DNA of 9,881 bases from JAENVT01 sp031412355 (GTDB lineage Bacteria > Actinomycetota > Acidimicrobiia > Acidimicrobiales > Ilumatobacteraceae). A program made the position numbers and the translations under genes. Of this stretch, positions 5,747 to 9,881 are shown in pieces (position 1 is the first letter of the stretch; each line of letters starts with the position of its first letter). The stretch lies in the NCBI GenBank assembly GCA_031412355.1, contig JANOCR010000189.1, positions 1 through 9,881 on the forward strand, read 5' to 3'. The notes under the pieces were generated by a model. That model was not told the DNA's origin. It saw only the letters and a program-made list of their open reading frames with translations, and ran no database searches.

Positions 5747-7128
5747 ACGGGAAAGCGTTATGGCACGGGCGGTTCGAAGGGGGGCCTGCTGCAGAGTTGA
5801 TGGCCTTCACTGAGAGCCTGTCGTTCGATCGACGGTTGTGGCCGGACGACGTTGCCGGTTCGGTGGCCCACGTCCTCGGACTGGCGCACGTGAAAATCAT
5901 CACCGACGACGAGGCGACGGCGATTATCGCCGCCCTCGATCAGGTATCAGACGAGATGGGTGCCGAAACGTTCGTGTTCGTGGGCAGCGACGAAGACATT
6001 CACACCGCGATCGAGCGACGAGTCACCGAGCTGGCCGGCCCTACCGGAGCCAAGCTGCACACGGGTCGCAGCCGCAACGATCAATCGGCCACGGGCGTTC
6101 GGCGGTGGATGAAACGCGAGCTCATCGCCATTGCCCGGCGAGTCGTCGATCTACAGGCGGTGTTGCTCGAACGAGCGCGAGCAGCGGGCGACGTGTACTT
6201 GCCGGGATACACGCATCTTCAGCGCGCTCAGCCCGTGCTGCTGTCGCACCATCTGTTGGCCCATGGCTGGGCATTCGGCCGTGATGTGGAGCGCATCCTC
6301 GACACCCTCGATCGTGTGGATGTGTCACCGCTCGGTGCCGGTGCGCTGGCGGGCTCTTCGTTGCCGCTCGATCCCGACTTCACTGCGTCCAAGCTCGGAT
6401 TCGCGTCACGGTTCGAGAACTCGATGGATGCCGTCGGGTCGCGCGATCACGTCGCCGAGGCGCTGTTCGCGCTGACGATGACTGCTATCGACCTGTCCCG
6501 AATCGGCGAGGAGTTCGTGCTGTGGACGACAGAGGAGTTCGGCTTTGCCCGCCTCGACGACGCCTATGCGACGGGCTCGTCCATGTTGCCCCAGAAGAAG
6601 AACCCCGATATCGCCGAACTCGCCCGCGGCAAGGCAGGAAGACTGATCGGCAACCTCACCGGGTTCCTCGCGACCATGAAGGGATTGCCGCTGAGCTACA
6701 ACCGCGACTACCAGGAAGACAAGGAGCCGCTGTTCGATTCGGTCGATCAGGTCCGGCTGGGCCTTGGTGCGGTTACGGGAATGCTCGCAACGGCAACGTG
6801 GGTTCCCGAGCGCATGCAAGCTGCGGCCGACGCCGAGAGCACGGCCGCAACCGACCTCGCCGAGTGGCTTGTGCAGCGAGGCACTCCGTTTAGGGAGGCG
6901 CACGCCATCATCGGTGCGCACGTGCGGCTTGCGTTGGCCGGCGAGGCGTCGTTGCGTTCGCTCGTTTCAGCCGATCCACTGCTCGGACCAGACGCGGCCG
7001 CACTGGTCGCGCCGGGCGTTTCGGTCAATCGACGGGTCACGCCGGGCGGTGCCGGTCCGTCGGCAGTCGCGGCACAGATCGAACGCTTCGCCGAGCACGT
7101 CGATCGGCTGCGCGCCGCGCTGGCGTGA
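5743..7128 (+). CDS. argH: Argininosuccinate lyase
   Basis: ArgH cleaves argininosuccinate to arginine and fumarate, the last step of the pathway, as a cytoplasmic homotetramer. The 461-residue protein opens with the typical LWHGRFEGGPA and carries TGRSRNDQ (107-114), THLQRAQP with a catalytic histidine near H158, and the fumarase/aspartase superfamily signature GSSMLPQKKNPD (278-289), which includes the mobile catalytic-serine loop. Length is typical. The GTG start overlaps the argR stop as GTGA; the frame is open upstream inside argR, but that extension is not part of the family. In mycobacteria and Streptomyces argG normally lies just before argH, and here it is missing. The stop overlaps the GTG of the following DNA glycosylase gene by 4 nt. 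Confidence 0.97.
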   Translation: MNGKALWHGRFEGGPAAELMAFTESLSFDRRLWPDDVAGSVAHVLGLAHVKIITDDEATAIIAALDQVSDEMGAETFVFVGSDEDIHTAIERRVTELAGPTGAKLHTGRSRNDQSATGVRRWMKRELIAIARRVVDLQAVLLERARAAGDVYLPGYTHLQRAQPVLLSHHLLAHGWAFGRDVERILDTLDRVDVSPLGAGALAGSSLPLDPDFTASKLGFASRFENSMDAVGSRDHVAEALFALTMTAIDLSRIGEEFVLWTTEEFGFARLDDAYATGSSMLPQKKNPDIAELARGKAGRLIGNLTGFLATMKGLPLSYNRDYQEDKEPLFDSVDQVRLGLGAVTGMLATATWVPERMQAAADAESTAATDLAEWLVQRGTPFREAHAIIGAHVRLALAGEASLRSLVSADPLLGPDAAALVAPGVSVNRRVTPGGAGPSAVAAQIERFAEHVDRLRAALA

Positions 7129-7613
7129 AACGTCTTGCGCGCTCCTTCTTCGAGCGGCATTCGACCGAAGTTGCGCCCGATCTGTTGAACAAGCTGTTCG
7201 TCGTCGGCAGCGCCGCTGGCCGAATCGTCGAGGTCGAGGCGTACAGCTCCGACGACCCGGCCAGCCACACCTTTCGAGGACGAACGAAACGGAATGACGT
7301 GATGTTCGGCCCGGCGGGCCATCTGTACGTGTACTTCATCTACGGCATGCACTACTGCGTCAACATCGTCACCGGCCCGGAGGGCGACGGTCAGGCGGTC
7401 CTGCTGCGTGCCGTGATCGTCGAGGGTGTCGATCCGCGAACGACCAACGGCCCGGGCAAGCTATGTCGCCATCTTGGTATCGACATGGCGATGAACGGAG
7501 CGCAAGCGAACATCTGCGACGACGGGACTGCGCCACCGCAAGTACCGACCGTCACTGTGCGGGTCGGCATCTCCAAGGCGGCCGACTTGCAGCGACGGTG
7601 GTTGGTGCGCTGA
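7125..7613 (+). CDS. mpg: 3-methyladenine DNA glycosylase (AAG/MPG family)
   Basis: This encodes a 162-residue protein of the AAG/MPG family, which excises alkylated and deaminated purines to start base excision repair. Conserved features are LARSFFERHSTEVAPDLLNK at the N-terminus, GRIVEVEAY with the likely catalytic glutamate E38, PASHTFRGRTKRNDVMFGPAG, LYVYFIYGMHYCVN (matching the human Tyr159-Asn169 segment) and NGPGKLCRHLGID. It is compact: most bacterial homologues have roughly 180-205 residues, and here the segment before NGPGKL and the C-terminal tail after VGISKAADLQRRW are short. The key residues I can compare are intact, so I treat it as functional. The GTG overlaps the argH stop as GTGA without a ribosome-binding site, so this repair gene looks translationally coupled to arginine synthesis. 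In mycobacteria mpg also neighbours tyrS. Confidence 0.92.
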   Translation: MKRLARSFFERHSTEVAPDLLNKLFVVGSAAGRIVEVEAYSSDDPASHTFRGRTKRNDVMFGPAGHLYVYFIYGMHYCVNIVTGPEGDGQAVLLRAVIVEGVDPRTTNGPGKLCRHLGIDMAMNGAQANICDDGTAPPQVPTVTVRVGISKAADLQRRWLVR

Positions 7614-7676
7614 AGCCGCGCCTGGATCCGAATGATGTGCGGTTTCGATCGAGAGAACTGGCAACATGGACGGCCT
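7614..7676 (+). other. Short mpg-tyrS intergenic region
   Basis: These 63 bp contain no terminator hairpin, no convincing -35/-10 pair and no strong Shine-Dalgarno sequence. tyrS may therefore be partly transcribed from the arg operon, or from a weak promoter I cannot recognise. An in-frame ATG at 7632 lies here, but the 15 residues it would add (starting MMCGFDRENW) do not look like a TyrS N-terminus. Confidence 0.5.
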
Positions 7677-8951
7677 ATGGATCTGCTTGCCGAACTCGAC
7701 GCCCGCGGGCTCATTCATGACACGACGGACCGCGAGATGCTTGCCGCCCGTCTCGACGAGGGCAACCTCGGGTTGTACATCGGCTTCGATCCCACGGCTG
7801 ACTCGCTCCACGTCGGCCACCTCGTCGGCCAATTATTCATGCGCCGGTTCCAACTGGCTGGCCATCGACCCTTTCCGCTGGCCGGCGGTGCAACCGGGAT
7901 GGTCGGCGATCCAGGTGGTCGCAGCGAGGAACGCAACCTCCTCGACGACGACACCCTTCGACACAATGTCGAGCGAATCAAGGCGCAACTGACGAAACTG
8001 CTCGACTTCGAGCCAGGCCCGTATCAAGCCACGTTGGTCAACAATGCCGATTGGACGCATCCCATCACGATGCTCGAGTTCCTCCGCGACGTCGGCAAGC
8101 ACTTCACCGTCAACCAGATGATGGCCAAGGATTCGGTTCGCTCGCGCATCGAGAGTGAATACGGGATCTCGTACACCGAATTCAGCTACATGCTGTTGCA
8201 GGCGAACGACTTCCGCCATCTCTACGAGCACCACGATGTCGAGTTGCAGGCCGGCGCATCCGACCAGTGGGGCAACATCGTCGCCGGTGTCGAGCTGATC
8301 CGCCGCCGGCTAGGTGCCCAAGCGTATGCAATGACGCACCCGCTGATGACCAAGAGCGACGGTGCAAAGTTCGGCAAGTCGGTGGGTGGATCGGTCTGGC
8401 TCGACCCCGTCCGCACGTCGCCGTACCAGTTCCGCCAGTTCTGGGTGCAATGCGACGACGACATGGTTGGCACGTATCTGAAGATGCTGTCGATGCGCTC
8501 CCTCGACGAAATCGGGGAGCTGATCACCCGACAATCCGACGCGCCCGAGCGCCGGGTGGCGCAACGAGCGCTGGCCGACGAGATGACAACGCTGGTACAC
8601 GGCAGCGACGCCGCTGGTGCAGCCAGGGACGCCGCCGAGGTGTTGTTCGGCGCCGACCCGACCCAGGCTTCGCAGGCCGCTCTCGAGACCGTTGCGGCCG
8701 AGGTGCCACAGATTCGACTACCCGAGCGACTCGATGGAGTGCGAGTGCATGAAATGCTCGTCGAGGCCGGGGTGGCCAAGTCGAACGGCGAGGTTTCACG
8801 CCTGCTCGGGCAGGGTGCGGTTCGGGCCGGAAATCGTGTGCTCGATGCGGATGGTTTGTTGAGCTCATCAGACCTGCTCAGAGGGCAGTTCCTGTTGTTG
8901 CGCAAAGGCAAGCGCGATTTCGTGGTCGGAAAATCTTTGACAGAAGGTTGA
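7677..8951 (+). CDS. tyrS: Tyrosyl-tRNA synthetase
   Basis: TyrS is a cytoplasmic class I aminoacyl-tRNA synthetase that charges tRNA-Tyr. The 424-residue protein has YIGFDPTADSLHVGHL with the HIGH-type signature HVGH at 45-48, GGATGMVGDPGGRSEER, FSYMLLQANDFRHLY, QAGASDQWGNI, the KMSKS-type motif KFGKS at 231-235, and a C-terminal S4 RNA-binding domain at about 352-419 (VRVHEMLVEAGVAKSNGEVSRLL). Length is typical for the bacterial TyrS1 type. I chose the ATG at 7677 because MDLLAELDARGLI matches the family N-terminus, although the ribosome-binding site is weak; ATG 7632 is the alternative. Its stop codon lies inside the -35 of the candidate rRNA promoter and no terminator separates it from the rRNA operon. 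Confidence 0.97.
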   Translation: MDLLAELDARGLIHDTTDREMLAARLDEGNLGLYIGFDPTADSLHVGHLVGQLFMRRFQLAGHRPFPLAGGATGMVGDPGGRSEERNLLDDDTLRHNVERIKAQLTKLLDFEPGPYQATLVNNADWTHPITMLEFLRDVGKHFTVNQMMAKDSVRSRIESEYGISYTEFSYMLLQANDFRHLYEHHDVELQAGASDQWGNIVAGVELIRRRLGAQAYAMTHPLMTKSDGAKFGKSVGGSVWLDPVRTSPYQFRQFWVQCDDDMVGTYLKMLSMRSLDEIGELITRQSDAPERRVAQRALADEMTTLVHGSDAAGAARDAAEVLFGADPTQASQAALETVAAEVPQIRLPERLDGVRVHEMLVEAGVAKSNGEVSRLLGQGAVRAGNRVLDADGLLSSSDLLRGQFLLLRKGKRDFVVGKSLTEG

Positions 8952-8976
8952 CGCTTCCATCCCTGCTAGATAGTGT
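8948..8976 (+). promoter_or_regulatory. Candidate rRNA operon promoter
   Basis: TTGACG (8948-8953) and TAGTGT (8971-8976) are separated by exactly 17 bp. The -35 is five of six to consensus, and the -10 fits the actinobacterial TANNNT pattern. The -35 starts inside the last codons of tyrS and includes its TGA stop. Transcription from about 8983 would give a pre-16S leader of roughly 360 nt. I saw no equally good second promoter in the leader, though rRNA operons often have several. Confidence 0.65.
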
Positions 8977-9016
8977 TGCTACTCGCCTCGCACGGCCGTT
9001 TCGGCTCGCGAGACCA

Positions 9017-9049
9017 GGCACCAACAGTGGGCTTCGGCTCCTGCGTGCC
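9017..9049 (+). other. Leader hairpin with TTCG loop
   Basis: GGCAC (9017-9021) pairs with GTGCC (9045-9049), enclosing an inner stem GGGC-TTCG-GCTC (9029-9040). A longer-range pairing CGAGAC (9009-9014) with GTCTCG (9079-9084) could close a larger domain that ends at the boxA-like element. It may act as the boxB-like part of an antitermination signal. The structure was read by eye, not computed. Confidence 0.45.
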
Positions 9050-9083
9050 AGCGCTACGACATCGTGCCTTTGTGCGGTGTCTC

Positions 9084-9097
9084 GGCTCCTTGAAAAC
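9084..9097 (+). promoter_or_regulatory. boxA-like antitermination element
   Basis: GGCTCCTTGAAAAC resembles the rRNA boxA element (TGCTCTTTGAAAAC-like in Gram-positive bacteria, TTTGAGAAC-like in actinobacteria), which recruits NusB and NusE to prevent premature termination. It follows the structured part of the leader and lies about 250 nt before the 16S, an expected arrangement. The match is imperfect. Confidence 0.5.
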
Positions 9098-9141
9098 GGA
9101 AGAGAAGACTGAACGCCAATGCGGGCAGCGATGGAACCAAC

Positions 9142-9159
9142 CCCAGACTTCGGTCTGGG
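9142..9159 (+). other. Stable CCCAGAC-TTCG-GTCTGGG hairpin
   Basis: This is a perfect 7-bp stem closed by a TTCG tetraloop, the most stable local structure in the leader. No T-run follows, so it is unlikely to be an intrinsic terminator. It more probably shapes the pre-rRNA leader or serves as a processing or antitermination structure. Confidence 0.6.
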
Positions 9160-9186
9160 TGTGGGTCTAGACGCTGTCTTGTCAAT

Positions 9187-9231
9187 TCAAAAGTCGCCCG
9201 GGTCCCAACCCGGAGCGCAAATCAAAAAGTC
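9187..9231 (+). repeat. Hairpin bracketed by near-direct repeats
   Basis: TCAAAAGTC (9187-9195) and TCAAAAAGTC (9222-9231) bracket a hairpin whose arms are CGCCCGGGT (9195-9203) and ACCCGG-A-GCG (9208-9217), with one bulged A. The arrangement may be a structural element of the pre-rRNA leader. Chance duplication of an A-rich string is possible. Confidence 0.4.
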
Positions 9232-9345
9232 AGATGAGTGCTATCAACACACGTTTTTCCCGTGTGATGCGCTCAGCTCAAAACAGATCGCGTCGAGCAA
9301 GATCCTGAGGGAGTTACATCCTTCGGTTGATGGCTTGGCCCGGTT

Positions 9346-9881
<536 letters not shown>

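Larger units (their letters stand above)
8977..9345 (+). other. 16S rRNA leader region
   Basis: This stretch between the candidate promoter and the mature 16S has no credible gene. Two open frames (from 8973 and 9119) have no recognisable protein signature and run through rRNA structures. It is less GC-rich in its second half, and it holds several stable hairpins with TTCG loops, a boxA-like element at 9084-9097, three CGGCTC copies and a pair of near-direct TCAAAA(A)GTC repeats. This is as expected for a transcribed leader needed for antitermination and RNase III processing. The partner strand of the 16S processing stem would lie downstream of the 16S, outside the window. Confidence 0.75.

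Noticed and set aside
7632..7676. Earlier tyrS start at ATG 7632
   Set aside because: The added residues do not match TyrS N-termini, and the family begins with the MDLLAEL-type sequence at 7677.
9142..9159. Intrinsic terminator between tyrS and the rRNA gene
   Set aside because: The hairpin is strong but is not followed by a run of T, and a terminator inside an rRNA leader downstream of its promoter would be counterproductive.
9179..9208. Second rRNA promoter with -35 TTGTCA at 9179-9184
   Set aside because: The -35 is five of six to consensus, but no TANNNT-like -10 occurs 16-18 bp downstream; that space is the GC-rich hairpin.

Overview
The window reads as a piece of high-GC actinobacterial chromosome, most likely class Acidimicrobiia (order Acidimicrobiales, possibly near Ilumatobacteraceae/CL500-29). 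Three things point there: GC-rich coding sequence with many GTG starts; an actinobacterial-style arg operon followed by mpg-tyrS; and the 16S rRNA signature around 9840-9881, with GGTGACACGTAGG in the 530 loop. The family-level placement rests on remembered signatures, not on a search.

Layout. (1) 8-1270: a divergent pair, a YqgE/AlgH-family protein on the minus strand and a membrane-anchored DUF4230 protein on the plus strand. They are separated by 78 bp holding two perfect inverted repeats. (2) 1288-1325: a compact argC promoter with two ARG-box-like palindromes lying over its -35 and -10, and a GTG start so close that the mRNA is probably leaderless. (3) 1326-7613: seven tightly packed genes, argC-argB-argD-argF-argR-argH-mpg. 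Every junction overlaps by 1 or 4 nt, so the genes are probably co-transcribed and translationally coupled. argJ and argG, which usually sit in this actinobacterial cluster, are absent. (4) 7677-8951: tyrS. (5) 8948-9881: a ribosomal RNA operon. Its candidate promoter overlaps the tyrS stop codon, a structured leader of about 370 nt follows, and the 5' third of the 16S rRNA gene runs off the window end.

How the genes work together. ArgB, ArgC and ArgD convert N-acetylglutamate to N-acetylornithine, ArgF turns ornithine into citrulline, and ArgH releases arginine from argininosuccinate. ArgR is encoded inside the operon and probably represses it at the argC operator. Acetyl transfer (ArgJ, or ArgA with ArgE) and argininosuccinate synthase (ArgG) must come from elsewhere. 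The tyrS-rRNA adjacency recalls the rrnB locus of fast-growing mycobacteria.

I found no mobile element, CRISPR array, tRNA, toxin-antitoxin, defence locus or clearly new system. The notable signals are regulatory and organisational: the argC operator/promoter, the missing arg genes, the tyrS-rrn junction and leader, and the divergent-promoter palindromes.
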